Made by a program: the position numbers and the translations under genes | DNA from: an uncultured Anaeromusa sp. | GTDB lineage: Bacteria > Bacillota > Negativicutes > Anaeromusales > Anaeromusaceae | NCBI RefSeq assembly: GCF_963676855.1 | Contig: NZ_OY781460.1 | Location: 2,654,501-2,718,500 of the forward strand | DNA length: 64,000 bases | Direction of reading: 5' to 3' | In this document: positions 1 to 8,229 of the stretch, piece after piece | Position numbering within the stretch: the stretch's first letter is position 1 | Layout of the letters: each line of letters begins with the position of its first letter | The notes under the pieces: generated by a model | Told to the model about the DNA's origin: nothing | The model's input: the letters and a program-made list of their open reading frames with translations, nothing else | Database searches by the model: none

Positions 1-612
1 AGGCGCCACCTGCTTCACGGCCAGGGCGATGCCAGAAATAAGCCCGCCACCGCCCACAGGCACCACAATAGCCTCCAAGTCCTGCAAATCCTCCAGAATT
101 TCCAGACCGATCGTGCCCTGCCCAGCCATCACGCAAGGATCATTGAACGCATGCACAAAGACCAGCCCGCGCTCTCGCTGCAGGCGGCAAGCATGCTCAT
201 AGGATTCGTCATAGGTTGCTCCAGCCAACACGACTTCCGCGCCATAGCCTTTAGTCGCTACCACTTTTGCCAATGGTGCATGCTCCGGCATGACGATTAC
301 CGATGGAATGCCAGCCTGGGCCGCCGCATAGGCCACCCCCTGCGCATGATTGCCGGCGGAAGCCGCAATCACGCCGCAAGCGCGTTCCTCTGGCGTGAGC
401 GTTTGAATTTTATTATAAGCACCGCGAATTTTAAAAGAGCCCGTTTTCTGGAGGTTTTCCAGTTTCAAATACGTTTCACAGCCTGTAATGGAACTGAAAG
501 TATGGCTATGGTCCAGCAACGTCCGGTGAATGACGCCTTTAAGGCGTCTAGCAGCCGTATAAACTTCAGGCAGCGTCAACACCGCTTTTCTTTCTTCAAG
601 ACTTCCGCTCAT
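1..612 (-). CDS. ilvA: Threonine ammonia-lyase (threonine dehydratase), C-terminus beyond window
   Basis: PLP enzyme that deaminates threonine to 2-oxobutanoate, the first step of isoleucine synthesis, or a catabolic variant. 204 codons from the ATG at 612 are visible; the rest runs off the left edge. The family marks are clear: SFKIRGA with the Schiff-base lysine near residue 64, SAGNHAQG, and the PLP-phosphate glycine loop GGGGLISG near residue 190. The start overlaps the ridA stop as ATGA (612-609), so the two genes are probably translationally coupled. RidA removes the reactive enamine/imine released by IlvA, so the coupling makes functional sense. Whether a C-terminal ACT regulatory domain exists (biosynthetic versus catabolic form) cannot be seen. 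Confidence 0.95.
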   Translation of the reverse strand, partial: MSGSLEERKAVLTLPEVYTAARRLKGVIHRTLLDHSHTFSSITGCETYLKLENLQKTGSFKIRGAYNKIQTLTPEERACGVIAASAGNHAQGVAYAAAQAGIPSVIVMPEHAPLAKVVATKGYGAEVVLAGATYDESYEHACRLQRERGLVFVHAFNDPCVMAGQGTIGLEILEDLQDLEAIVVPVGGGGLISGIALAVKQVAP

Positions 613-992
613 GGCTTCACAAGAGCAATCGCTTCAATTTCCACCAGCACATCTTTCGGAAGCCGCGCTATTTCCACGCAGGAACGGGCTGGAGCTTCGC
701 TGGCAAACACTTTAGCATACTCTTCATTAAAGGCTTGAAAATCCTGAAGGTCCTTTAAAAATACGGTCGTCTTAACAACCGCTTGCACTGTAGTTCCCGC
801 TTCCGCTAAAACAGCCTGTATATTCTTCAAAACTTGGCGGGCCTGAGTGCGCACATCGGTTCCCGCCACTTCGCCTGTTGCCGGATCCACCGGAATCTGT
901 CCAGACAAAAACAGCCACTCTCCGGCGCGAATTGCCTGAGAATAGGGTCCAATCGCCGCTGGCGCTTGTGAGGTAAATACAACTTGTTTCAT
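609..992 (-). CDS. ridA: RidA family 2-iminobutanoate/2-iminopropanoate deaminase
   Basis: 127-residue cytosolic deaminase that hydrolyses the reactive enamine/imine intermediates of PLP-dependent dehydratases. Family marks are GPYSQAI near residue 16, LSGQIPVDPATG near 30, and the C-terminal RLPKDVLVEIEAIA block preceded by the conserved arginine of PARSCVEIA. I chose the ATG at 992 because AAAGGCGG lies about 8 nt upstream; the upstream in-frame ATG at 1010 overlaps that ribosome-binding site. It is the first gene of a two-gene unit with ilvA, joined by an ATGA overlap. Confidence 0.95.
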   Translation of the reverse strand: MKQVVFTSQAPAAIGPYSQAIRAGEWLFLSGQIPVDPATGEVAGTDVRTQARQVLKNIQAVLAEAGTTVQAVVKTTVFLKDLQDFQAFNEEYAKVFASEAPARSCVEIARLPKDVLVEIEAIALVKP

Positions 993-1100
993 AAGAAAAC
1001 CGCCTTTCATGCACTATTTTAAATTAGAAAGGAAACGAACACAGAGTAGCTGAGTCACAGAGGGTACTCAGAGGATTACGACTGCGGTGACAGAGTAAAA

Positions 1101-1124
1101 AAACCTCCCCTATTGGGGAGGTTT
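1101..1124 (-). terminator. Intrinsic terminator after sepF
   Basis: Perfect 10-bp stem (AAACCTCCCC / GGGGAGGTTT, 4-nt loop), followed on the minus strand by a T run. It lies 13 nt past the sepF stop and ends the typA-sepF side before ridA. Confidence 0.85.
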
Positions 1125-1136
1125 CGTACCCGTTTT

Positions 1137-1556
1137 TTAAGCGTGTTTGCCATAAGCAGGAACGGAATATCCGCCAAAAAGCTGCTTTTCAATCTCTACT
1201 TGCTGCGGTGCATAAATGATGAGGCGCTCTTCTACCATAAGAGAGCCTGCCTCGCACACAGCGCAGACACCTTCCAGAAAATCAGCCATAGAACGTTGTT
1301 CCTCAGCCGTTAAGCATGAAAAATTAACAATTAATCCTTTACCCTGCAACAAGAGATCTGCATAGGAGCAGACATTTTCGTAGGCCCGCGGGACTACGAC
1401 GGTGATGGAAAACTCCTCCCCCCGTCTGGCAGCGCCTTCATGCACGGTCAGTTGAGGCGGATTTTTGCTTTGCCGCACAGGTGCTGCAGCAATTTCCTCC
1501 TCTTCCTCCAAAGGCATTAGAAAATTGGTCAGCTTTTCCATTAAGCTTGCCGCCAT
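1137..1556 (-). CDS. sepF: Cell division protein SepF
   Basis: 139 residues, typical SepF length. SepF tethers FtsZ to the membrane and can replace FtsA in Firmicutes, actinobacteria and others. The N-terminus (residues 1-20) is a short amphipathic segment followed by an acidic EEEEE run. After a variable linker the C-terminal SepF domain (about residues 50-130) has the expected pattern VVVPRAYEN, GKGLIVNFSCL, RSMADFLEGVC and a final LIIYAP strand. The ATG at 1556 has AAAGGAGG 10 nt upstream. It lies 86 nt downstream of typA on the same strand and ends at a strong terminator. Confidence 0.93.
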   Translation of the reverse strand: MAASLMEKLTNFLMPLEEEEEIAAAPVRQSKNPPQLTVHEGAARRGEEFSITVVVPRAYENVCSYADLLLQGKGLIVNFSCLTAEEQRSMADFLEGVCAVCEAGSLMVEERLIIYAPQQVEIEKQLFGGYSVPAYGKHA

Positions 1557-1642
1557 GGGGCATTCCTCCTTTTGCAGATACTGTCACTTCTTTATGCTAA
1601 TTCGAGCCAAATTACGCAATTCCTGCAGGCGTCAGAAAATTT

Positions 1643-3448
1643 TTATCCTTTTTTCGACCGCGCCCGCGCCGAGCGATCCAAGATAGATTTACGCAAACGA
1701 ATGCTTTTAGGCGTAACCTCTACTAACTCGTCCTCGTTAATATACTCCAGCGCCTGCTCCAGACTGTGAATGCGGGGCGAAGTCAGACGAATGGCTTCAT
1801 CCGCCGAGCTGGAACGCATATTGGTTACATGTTTTTTCTTGCAGGGATTCACATCCATATCCTGCTCCCGAGCATTTTCACCGACAATCTGGCCTGTATA
1901 GACTTCTTGTCCAGGAACAATGAACATAACGCCACGATCCTGCACGCTATAGATACCATAGCCAGTAGTTTCGCCAGGCTCGAACGCTACCAGAGCGCCG
2001 CGCGAACGGCCCTGGATATCTCCTTTGTAAGGGGCATAGCCATGGAATACATGGTTCATGATGCCGTTGCCCTTCGTGCTTGTCAGCAGTTCATTACGAA
2101 AGCCAATCAAGCCGCGAGCGGGAATAACAAATTCCATTCGCAGATAACCGGAAATCTCTCCCATATTGATGAGCTCGGCTTTACGAGTTCCCAGCTTTTC
2201 CATAACCGCACCCATAAAGTCCTGCGGTACATCTACTGTTAAAAGCTCCATCGGCTCGCAACGCTGTCCCTGGATAGTCTTATAAATAACTTCCGGCTTG
2301 CCTACGTGAAACTCAAACCCTTCCCGACGCATAGTCTCAATGAGAATAGACAAATGCAATTCACCGCGTCCCGATACCTTGAAGCTGTCTGCACTGTCAG
2401 TCTCATCTACGCGTAAGCTGACGTTGGTCTCCACTTCCCGGAAAAGACGGTCACGCAAATGGCGCGACGTGACAAAATCGCCTTCGCGCCCGGCAAAAGG
2501 ACTGGTATTGACGCTGAAGAGCATAGAAAGAGTAGGCTCGTCAATAGCAATAGTCGGCAATGCTTCCGGATTTTCCGTATCAGCAATGGTATCGCCAATA
2601 TTGACGTCATCCAAACCAGTAACGGCAATAATATCGCCCATGGCCGCTTCTTCCACTTCCCGGCGTTTTAGACCTTCATAACCATATAAGCGGCCAATGC
2701 GCCCTTTGCGCTGGTTTTCGCCATCCAATACCGTCACGTTCTGGCCGTTCTTGATACGTCCGCGCACAACGCGCCCGATCGCAATACGTCCTACATATTC
2801 ATCATAATCCAGAGTCGTTACCATAACCTGCAGCGGACCGTCAATCTCGCCCTTAGGGGCCGGAATATTTTCAATAAGCAGCTTGAACAGTGGTTCCAGA
2901 TTAGAACTCTCGTCGGCCATGTTCAGTTTGGCAATGCCATCCCGAGCCGTAGCGTAGACAACCGGAAAATCAAGTTGATCATCGTCGGCGTCCAGTTCCA
3001 TGAACAATTCCAGAACTTCATCTTCTACGTCATCAACACGCTGGTCAGGGCGGTCAATTTTGTTAATGACCACAATGGGCTTCAGCTTCTGTTCCAGAGC
3101 CTTGCGCAAAACGTATTTTGTCTGCGGCATAGGGCCTTCAAAGGCGTCTACTAAGAGCAACACGCCGTCCACCATATTCAGTACGCGTTCTACTTCGCCG
3201 CCGAAATCGGCATGGCCAGGAGTATCAACAATGTTGATTTTAACACCGCTGTGCAATACCGCTGTGTTTTTAGACAAAATGGTAATGCCGCGCTCCCGCT
3301 CCAAATCATTGGAGTCCATGACCCGCTCCGCTACCTGCTCGTTAGTGCGAAAAACACCACTTTGCCGCAGCATAGCATCCACCAATGTAGTTTTACCGTG
3401 GTCAACGTGAGCAATAATAGCCACGTTGCGAATATCTGTTCTTTCCAT
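1643..3448 (-). CDS. typA: Translational GTPase TypA/BipA
   Basis: 601-residue ribosome-binding GTPase related to EF-G, involved in ribosome assembly and stress or cold adaptation. The G domain opens directly at residue 1: [10 protein letters not shown] (P-loop) at about 11-20, [19 protein letters not shown] (G3) and NKIDRPDQR (G4). Domain II, the EF-G-like III/V domains and the BipA-specific C-terminal domain ([26 protein letters not shown]) follow in order. I place the start at 3448 (MERTDIRNV): GAGGAGG is 5 nt upstream, and the reading frame that extends to 3571 overlaps the end of the neighbouring gene and has no family similarity. Confidence 0.96.
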   Translation of the reverse strand: MERTDIRNVAIIAHVDHGKTTLVDAMLRQSGVFRTNEQVAERVMDSNDLERERGITILSKNTAVLHSGVKINIVDTPGHADFGGEVERVLNMVDGVLLLVDAFEGPMPQTKYVLRKALEQKLKPIVVINKIDRPDQRVDDVEDEVLELFMELDADDDQLDFPVVYATARDGIAKLNMADESSNLEPLFKLLIENIPAPKGEIDGPLQVMVTTLDYDEYVGRIAIGRVVRGRIKNGQNVTVLDGENQRKGRIGRLYGYEGLKRREVEEAAMGDIIAVTGLDDVNIGDTIADTENPEALPTIAIDEPTLSMLFSVNTSPFAGREGDFVTSRHLRDRLFREVETNVSLRVDETDSADSFKVSGRGELHLSILIETMRREGFEFHVGKPEVIYKTIQGQRCEPMELLTVDVPQDFMGAVMEKLGTRKAELINMGEISGYLRMEFVIPARGLIGFRNELLTSTKGNGIMNHVFHGYAPYKGDIQGRSRGALVAFEPGETTGYGIYSVQDRGVMFIVPGQEVYTGQIVGENAREQDMDVNPCKKKHVTNMRSSSADEAIRLTSPRIHSLEQALEYINEDELVEVTPKSIRLRKSILDRSARARSKKG

Positions 3449-3470
3449 AGTTCCTCCTCGTAGGACGTTC

Positions 3471-5075
3471 TCAGACGTCATTAAACATTTTTTTGAAGTA
3501 AGCAGAAATTTTGCTAAGCCGCCGCAGCATTTCGTTGGCTTTGCTTGGTTGGGTCGCCACCACATTGGCAATACGTCGACGCATCGCCCGATAGTCCCCT
3601 TCCATTTGATCCAAATACTCGTCCAGTTGGCGCATGGCCGGATCCAGCACCACCACGTCGGACTCGACGATCTCCCATTCGCGTCCCTTTAAAAGAGCCG
3701 CATCGGCAAAACGGGGAATATATACAGGCCACCCCAACTGAGACTGAATCCGCTCGCTGAAGGGCTCGGACATTTCAATTTCTCCGTGGACCAGGAAAAT
3801 ACAGGCAGGCTTCTCTTTAAAAGCGCTCAACCAAGTCATCATCTGTTCTTGGTCCGCATGGGCTGAAAAGCCTTCCAAATTATGAATCTGCGCCTTGACG
3901 GTAATTTCCTCGCCCATCATGCGCACCCGTTTAGCGCCGTCCACCAAACGACGCCCCACACTGCCCTGCGCCTGATAGCCCACAAAAAGCACGCTGGATT
4001 CCGGCCGCCACAAATTATGCTTGAGATGGTGCAAAATGCGTCCAGCGTCAGCCATACCGCTGGCGGAAATAATAATCTTCGGTTGCAGGTCTTCGTTTAA
4101 AGCCTTGGACTCGTCCGCAGTATGCACAAAGCGCAGCTGTGGCAGTTCCAGCAGCTTGTCGGCTCCACGCATAAGAGATTTTGTCTCTTCATCAAAGTCT
4201 TGAATATTATTGAAGAAAATATTCGTTGCTGAAATGGCCAGTGGACTATCAATAACCACCGGAATTTCCGGAATGCGGCCTGCTTTCCAGAGCTTATAGA
4301 AATGATACAGCAATGTCTGTGTGCGCCCAACGGCAAAAGCGGGAATGATCACATTACCGCCGCGCTCTACCGTTTCATTGACAATCTCCGCCAAACGACT
4401 TTCCTTATCGTAATGTTCGTGGTTGCGGTTGCCGTAAGTAGACTCGCTGATAATGTAATCCGCCGTCTCAATAATCGCCGGATCGCGAATAATGGGCTGC
4501 TCCGGCTGCCCCAAATCGCCGGTAAACAGAAGTTTTTCCGTTTTTCCGTTCTCTTCGCCCCAAATCTCCAACACCGACGAGCCCAAAATGTGTCCGGCTT
4601 CTTGAAAACGAACCCGCAAACCAGGCACTGGATGCAAATCCTCTTCGTAAGGCACAGAGCGAAATTGCTGCAGACACTGGAATGCATCGTCCACTGTGTA
4701 TAGCGGCTGAATTTCCGCCATACCTGAACGCTTTCCTTTTCTCGTCGTCAGTTCTGCATCAGATTCCTGAATATGGGCGCTGTCAGGAAGCATAATACGG
4801 CATAGCTCATTTGTCACTTTCGTGCTGTAAATTGGACCTTTAAAGCCTTCTTTGCACAACTTTGGCAGCAAACCGCTGTGATCAATGTGTGCATGAGTCA
4901 GTAGCACGCAATCAATACTGCCTGGTTCTACGGCAAAAGGCCTGCGGTTCAACGCCGCAATCGCCTTGCCCCCCTGGAACATGCCGCAATCCACCAAAAC
5001 ACGGCTATTTCCAATTTCCAAAAGATAGCTGGAGCCGGTTACCATTCTGGCGGCTCCCAGAAACGTCAAACGCAT
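3471..5075 (-). CDS. Beta-CASP metallo-beta-lactamase ribonuclease (bacterial CPSF-like)
   Basis: 534 residues, a complete bacterial CPSF73-like MBL/beta-CASP RNA-processing exonuclease/endonuclease. The N-terminal MBL fold has the zinc motif THAHIDHSG near residue 60 and LFTGDLG near 185. The beta-CASP insert contains ESTYGNR and PAFAVGRTQ. The C-terminal MBL part has [14 protein letters not shown] and [14 protein letters not shown], then VHGE. An RNA-specific role is inferred from the family; the substrate in this organism is unknown. GAGGAGA precedes the ATG at 5075. The gene ends 22 nt upstream of typA, so the two are probably cotranscribed. Confidence 0.92.
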   Translation of the reverse strand: MRLTFLGAARMVTGSSYLLEIGNSRVLVDCGMFQGGKAIAALNRRPFAVEPGSIDCVLLTHAHIDHSGLLPKLCKEGFKGPIYSTKVTNELCRIMLPDSAHIQESDAELTTRKGKRSGMAEIQPLYTVDDAFQCLQQFRSVPYEEDLHPVPGLRVRFQEAGHILGSSVLEIWGEENGKTEKLLFTGDLGQPEQPIIRDPAIIETADYIISESTYGNRNHEHYDKESRLAEIVNETVERGGNVIIPAFAVGRTQTLLYHFYKLWKAGRIPEIPVVIDSPLAISATNIFFNNIQDFDEETKSLMRGADKLLELPQLRFVHTADESKALNEDLQPKIIISASGMADAGRILHHLKHNLWRPESSVLFVGYQAQGSVGRRLVDGAKRVRMMGEEITVKAQIHNLEGFSAHADQEQMMTWLSAFKEKPACIFLVHGEIEMSEPFSERIQSQLGWPVYIPRFADAALLKGREWEIVESDVVVLDPAMRQLDEYLDQMEGDYRAMRRRIANVVATQPSKANEMLRRLSKISAYFKKMFNDV

Positions 5076-5151
5076 ATAAGCACGTCTCCTCTCGACCTGA
5101 GTTTCATTCTCCCAGTACTAAAACGTCGAACACAGAGCCACGTAGGTTTCG

Positions 5152-5175
5152 AAAAACCGGCAGTTTTTTCGCCGG
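5152..5175 (-). terminator. Intrinsic terminator after murB
   Basis: CCGGC and GCCGG arms (5157-5161 / 5171-5175) with a 9-nt loop, then a T run on the minus strand (5156-5152). It separates murB from the beta-CASP nuclease gene. Confidence 0.6.
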
Positions 5176-5224
5176 TCTCGTCCGTCCCCGCCTGCTCTGT
5201 GTCATGCTTTATTCCCTGCCGTTT

Positions 5225-6148
5225 TCAAGCTTCGCCAAGGATGCGCACTTCCGGCTGCAACGATACGCCAAACTGCTGTTGCACCTGACGCTGCACCTCA
5301 GAAATCAACGCCAATACATCCTGTGCCGTAGCGCCGCCGGCATTAACAATAAATCCGGCATGCTTTTGCGACACTTCAGCTCCACCAACACGGAGTCCCT
5401 TCAAACCGCTTTGCTCAATCAAAGTACCGGCAAAATGGCCCGGCGGACGCTTGAACGTACTGCCAGCGCTCGGCAGCTCCAGCGGTTGCTTACTCTCGCG
5501 CCGTTGGGTCAAATCCTGCATGCGAGCTTCAATCGCACTGCTCTCATCTATTTCCAGCAGCATTTCCACTTCACATACGATATGGCCATTGTCTTGAAAA
5601 ATGCTGTGCCGATACGAAAAAGCCAATTCGTCATGAGAAAAGCGACGCACGATTCCTGCAGGAGAAACGGCGGTAACTGCGTCAACCACACCGCTCATCT
5701 CGCCTTGGTACGCTCCGGCATTCATAAATACGGCACCGCCAATGCTGCCAGGAATACCTACAGCAAATTCCATGCCCCCCAAACCCTGAGCGGCCGCAAA
5801 TTCCGACACTTCACTCAAAAGCGAACCTGCCCCGGCAAAAATGCGATTGCCTTCCCGGCGCAAGGAGCTTAAAAAATCACCTAATTTAACCACCGCGCCG
5901 CGTATGCCCCGGTCCAACACCAGCACATTAGAGCCGTTGCCCAAAATGGTAACAGGCACGTCTGGATGCCCATGTAGCACCTGCATCGCCGCCGCCAGTT
6001 CTCCCATGCTGCCAGGCTGTATGAAAATATCAGCCGGGCCTCCGATGGCAAAAGTCGTATGCTGCGACAACGGTTCTTCCGCCAATAAACGCCCTACATG
6101 TATCACACGTTGCAGTTCTTGAAATACGCTTTGCATCTGCTCTATCAT
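5225..6148 (-). CDS. murB: UDP-N-acetylenolpyruvoylglucosamine reductase
   Basis: 307-residue FAD/NADPH reductase making UDP-N-acetylmuramate in peptidoglycan synthesis. The FAD-binding half has NTTFAIGGPA-like spacing (HTTFAIGGPADIF near residue 30), LGNGSNVLV and the GIPGSIGGAVFMNAGAYQGE block. The C-terminal domain carries the catalytic serine in PSAGSTFKRP and the final glutamate in PEVRILG. The SAGSTFKRP form without a long insertion is the shorter class of MurB found in many Firmicutes. The start at 6148 fits the family length. It ends at a terminator, so it appears to be its own unit. Confidence 0.96.
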   Translation of the reverse strand: MIEQMQSVFQELQRVIHVGRLLAEEPLSQHTTFAIGGPADIFIQPGSMGELAAAMQVLHGHPDVPVTILGNGSNVLVLDRGIRGAVVKLGDFLSSLRREGNRIFAGAGSLLSEVSEFAAAQGLGGMEFAVGIPGSIGGAVFMNAGAYQGEMSGVVDAVTAVSPAGIVRRFSHDELAFSYRHSIFQDNGHIVCEVEMLLEIDESSAIEARMQDLTQRRESKQPLELPSAGSTFKRPPGHFAGTLIEQSGLKGLRVGGAEVSQKHAGFIVNAGGATAQDVLALISEVQRQVQQQFGVSLQPEVRILGEA

Positions 6149-6254
6149 AAACCTTTTAGCCTACTCCCTTCAAAATTCTCCCTTATTATATCACGGCTGG
6201 GTATTTTTCGGAAAGCATCAGGCTAGGATCGCAGAGGACCACCTTCTGCATCCA

Positions 6255-7130
6255 CTAAAAGCAGCTTACTAAACGCCGATATTCGTCTCGCATCTGCGAT
6301 ACATCCAGTGCCTGCGTACCAGCGGATTCACAAATAATACGGGGCGTATAGCCCCCTCGCACACAGCATTCCAAGAGCGGTTCGTGGGGCGGTCCAAAGG
6401 AATCTGCAAACGTCCAATGCCTTTTTTCTCCGGCTCCGGTAAACTCAATCTTGCTGAAATGAATATGCAGCTGCTTAGCCGCTTCTACTCCCAAAACATT
6501 CTCCACAGCCGCAAAAACTGCTTCATATTCCTGTCTGGTATAGAAAGCGCCTCCCGCCACCGCATGCAAATGACCAAAGTCGACAGCTGGCCGCAGCCAC
6601 TGCGGCGCTAAAAGGCAAAAATCAAGAACTTCCGCCATCGTACCCAATTGATTTTTCTTACCCATTGTTTCCGGGCAGAGCCAAACACCCTCTAGCAGTC
6701 CGTCTTCGCCGCATTGTTCCAGCACGCGCAAAAAAGCCTTTTGCGCTCTCTCCAACGCGACAGCGCGCTCTTTCTTGCCAGCGCCGCCAATATGAAAGAC
6801 CACCCGGTCCGCTCCCAACCAATGAGCTACGCGCAAAGACTTGCGAAAATGCTCCCGTGTATTTTGTACCACCGTCTCATCTTCTGCCGCCAGACTAATA
6901 TAGTAGGGTGCATGAACACTCAGCGCCACCTGATGTTCTTTAGCGGCTTCACCGATTTTTCGCGCTGTTTCTTCTTTGACCGAAGCCCCCCGGCTGCACT
7001 GATACTCATAGGCGTCAAGACCTTGCGCCGCCAGCCAGGCGGGCATGGCCGCGCTTGCCTTGCCGCCTGCTTCATAAAAAGCATCTGGATTTCCGGCTGA
7101 ACCAAACCAAGGCTGTCTTCTTGCCGTCAT
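6255..7130 (-). CDS. Endonuclease IV-like TIM-barrel (AP endonuclease 2 family) protein
   Basis: 291 residues. Most metal ligands of endonuclease IV are in place: HAPYY (H69-like), VFHIG (H109-like), PETMGK (E145-like), DFGHLHA (D179/H182-like), HIHFSK (H216-like) and ICES (E261-like). The DRHxN signature of true Nfo is replaced by ADSFGPPHEP, so the activity on abasic sites is uncertain; a sugar-phosphate role is possible. I prefer the ATG at 7130, because GAGGTG lies just upstream and is itself inside the frame that opens at 7142. It lies between trmL and murB on the same strand. Confidence 0.75.
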   Translation of the reverse strand: MTARRQPWFGSAGNPDAFYEAGGKASAAMPAWLAAQGLDAYEYQCSRGASVKEETARKIGEAAKEHQVALSVHAPYYISLAAEDETVVQNTREHFRKSLRVAHWLGADRVVFHIGGAGKKERAVALERAQKAFLRVLEQCGEDGLLEGVWLCPETMGKKNQLGTMAEVLDFCLLAPQWLRPAVDFGHLHAVAGGAFYTRQEYEAVFAAVENVLGVEAAKQLHIHFSKIEFTGAGEKRHWTFADSFGPPHEPLLECCVRGGYTPRIICESAGTQALDVSQMRDEYRRLVSCF

Positions 7131-7158
7131 GCAGCACCTCATTTTTCTTCTTGCAAAT

Positions 7159-7617
7159 TCACTTCATCTCCGGGTAGCCTATTTGGCGCAACGCCTCATA
7201 CACGACCACCGCCACTGCATTGGACAGATTCAAGGAGCGAGCATCAGGAATCATAGGAATGCGTAAGCACTGCTCTTCCTTGCCTGCCACCACTTCCGTC
7301 GGCAAACCTGCAGTTTCCCTGCCGAATACCAACACATCCTCCGCCTCATATTGAATTGAGCTGTGCGCCTTATGCGCCTTGGTCGTATTAAAGAAGAATC
7401 GCCTCGGCTGCAGCATCCGCTCTACCGATGAAAAGTCCTCATGGTGATGAATGGAAAGCAAGTGCCAGTAGTCCAGGCCGGCCCGTTTTAAATGACGATC
7501 ATCCACGGAAAAGCCGAGAGGATGCACCAAATGGAGCGTACAGCCCGTAGCTGCGCACAGGCGTGCTATATTCCCCGTATTACCAGGGATTTCCGGTTGA
7601 TACAAAACAATATGCAC
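7159..7617 (-). CDS. trmL: tRNA (cytidine/uridine-34 2'-O)-methyltransferase
   Basis: 152-residue SPOUT methyltransferase acting at the wobble base of tRNALeu. The sequence reads through the family pattern: VLYQPEIPGNTGNIARLCAAT at the N-terminus, FGRETAGLP near residue 95, and the trefoil-knot block IPMIPDARSLNLSNAVAV near 120. The start is GTG at 7617, giving VHIVLYQPEIPG, with AAGGAGAGGAG upstream. It is divergent from the hydrogenase-maturation pair and precedes the TIM-barrel gene. Confidence 0.93.
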   Translation of the reverse strand: MHIVLYQPEIPGNTGNIARLCAATGCTLHLVHPLGFSVDDRHLKRAGLDYWHLLSIHHHEDFSSVERMLQPRRFFFNTTKAHKAHSSIQYEAEDVLVFGRETAGLPTEVVAGKEEQCLRIPMIPDARSLNLSNAVAVVVYEALRQIGYPEMK

Positions 7618-7728
7618 GGAAAAGACTCCTCTCCTTCAACAAACTGCCAAATATTTTTTTACACCGACAGCCAGTCTCAGTCCATAACTTATATATTATA
7701 GCACAAGACGAACCGCTGAGGACGTTCT

Positions 7729-7757
7729 TTACGAATTCAATCTATTCGGTGTATAAT
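7729..7757 (+). promoter_or_regulatory. Candidate sigma-A promoter for the TM1266-hydG operon
   Basis: TTACGA (7729-7734), 17-nt spacer, perfect TATAAT (7752-7757). Transcription would start near 7764, leaving a leader of about 200 nt. The -35 box is imperfect. Confidence 0.55.
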
Positions 7758-7764
7758 AAGAAAA

Positions 7765-7959
7765 AAGTAATTCTGAGACAGAATGTTTAATTTTTTTTAA
7801 GCAAGCTGCCAAGGAACATACATTTCGGTCCTGCTGTGAACGCAAGGGTATTTTACCTGCGTGGTCGGAGAGGCTTTTTTGTTTTTCTGCACCTCTCTCA
7901 GCTTACGTCTGTAGGGAGGCTTTTGTATTTTTCAGCCAGGACCGCTAAGGAGGGTTTAT
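7765..7959 (+). promoter_or_regulatory. Structured 5' leader of the TM1266-hydG operon, possible riboswitch or attenuator
   Basis: The 340-nt gap between trmL and the TM1266 gene contains no ORF but strong pairing. CGGTCCTGCTG (7826-7836) can pair with CAGCCAGGACCG (7933-7944), one bulge, closing a domain of about 120 nt just before the SD AAGGAGGG (7948-7955). Inside are ACGCAAGG/CCTGCGT (7840-7847/7856-7862) and GGAGAGG/CCTCTC (7867-7873/7892-7897). CCTCTCTCAG (7892-7901) can alternatively pair with CTGTAGGGAGG (7909-7919), which is followed by CTTTTGTATTTTT, an arrangement like mutually exclusive antiterminator and terminator hairpins. I do not recognise a known riboswitch class. A weaker AT-rich hairpin with a T run lies at 7770-7798. 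Confidence 0.5.
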
Positions 7960-8229
7960 GTGGAAAAACGTATTGGCGTCGTCGGCATTGTCGTAGAATC
8001 TCCCGAAACCATCGCCGGCAAAGTCAACCAGTTAATCGGCCAATACCGTCATCTCATTGTTGGCCGCATGGGCATTCCTCATCACGGCACTGATTCAGGC
8101 GTCATCGCCTTGATTGTGGAAGGCTCTACCGACGACGTGGGCGCCTTCACTGGTCGTCTGGGAAATCTGCCCGGCGTAATTGTCAAATCAGCACTTACAG
8201 CAAAAAAGGAGGCTCCTTCTCATGATTAG
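7960..8229 (+). CDS. TM1266 family putative iron-only hydrogenase system regulator
   Basis: 89-residue ACT/NikR-C-like small protein. The pattern KRIGVVGIVVESPE, then GRMGIPHHGTDSGVIALIVEGSTD, then LGNLPGVIVKSAL is that of the TM1266 family, which is regularly encoded beside hydE, hydF or hydG in Firmicutes and Thermotoga. A regulatory role is proposed from context only. The start is GTG at 7960 (an out-of-frame ATG sits at 7958), with AAGGAGGG upstream. It overlaps hydG by 8 nt, so the two are translationally coupled. Confidence 0.85.
   Translation: MEKRIGVVGIVVESPETIAGKVNQLIGQYRHLIVGRMGIPHHGTDSGVIALIVEGSTDDVGAFTGRLGNLPGVIVKSALTAKKEAPSHD

Noticed and set aside
151..738. 195-codon plus-strand frame opposite ilvA
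   Set aside because: Shadow of ilvA/ridA on the other strand; those have clear family motifs.
1030..1090. CACAGAG-like short repeats before ridA, with a similar CACAGAG near 5131
   Set aside because: Copies are few, degenerate and without regular spacing; not enough to call an operator or CRISPR-like array.
7687..7700. Minus-strand -10-like TATAAT for trmL
   Set aside because: No -35 element at the right distance; AT-rich stretch makes chance matches likely.
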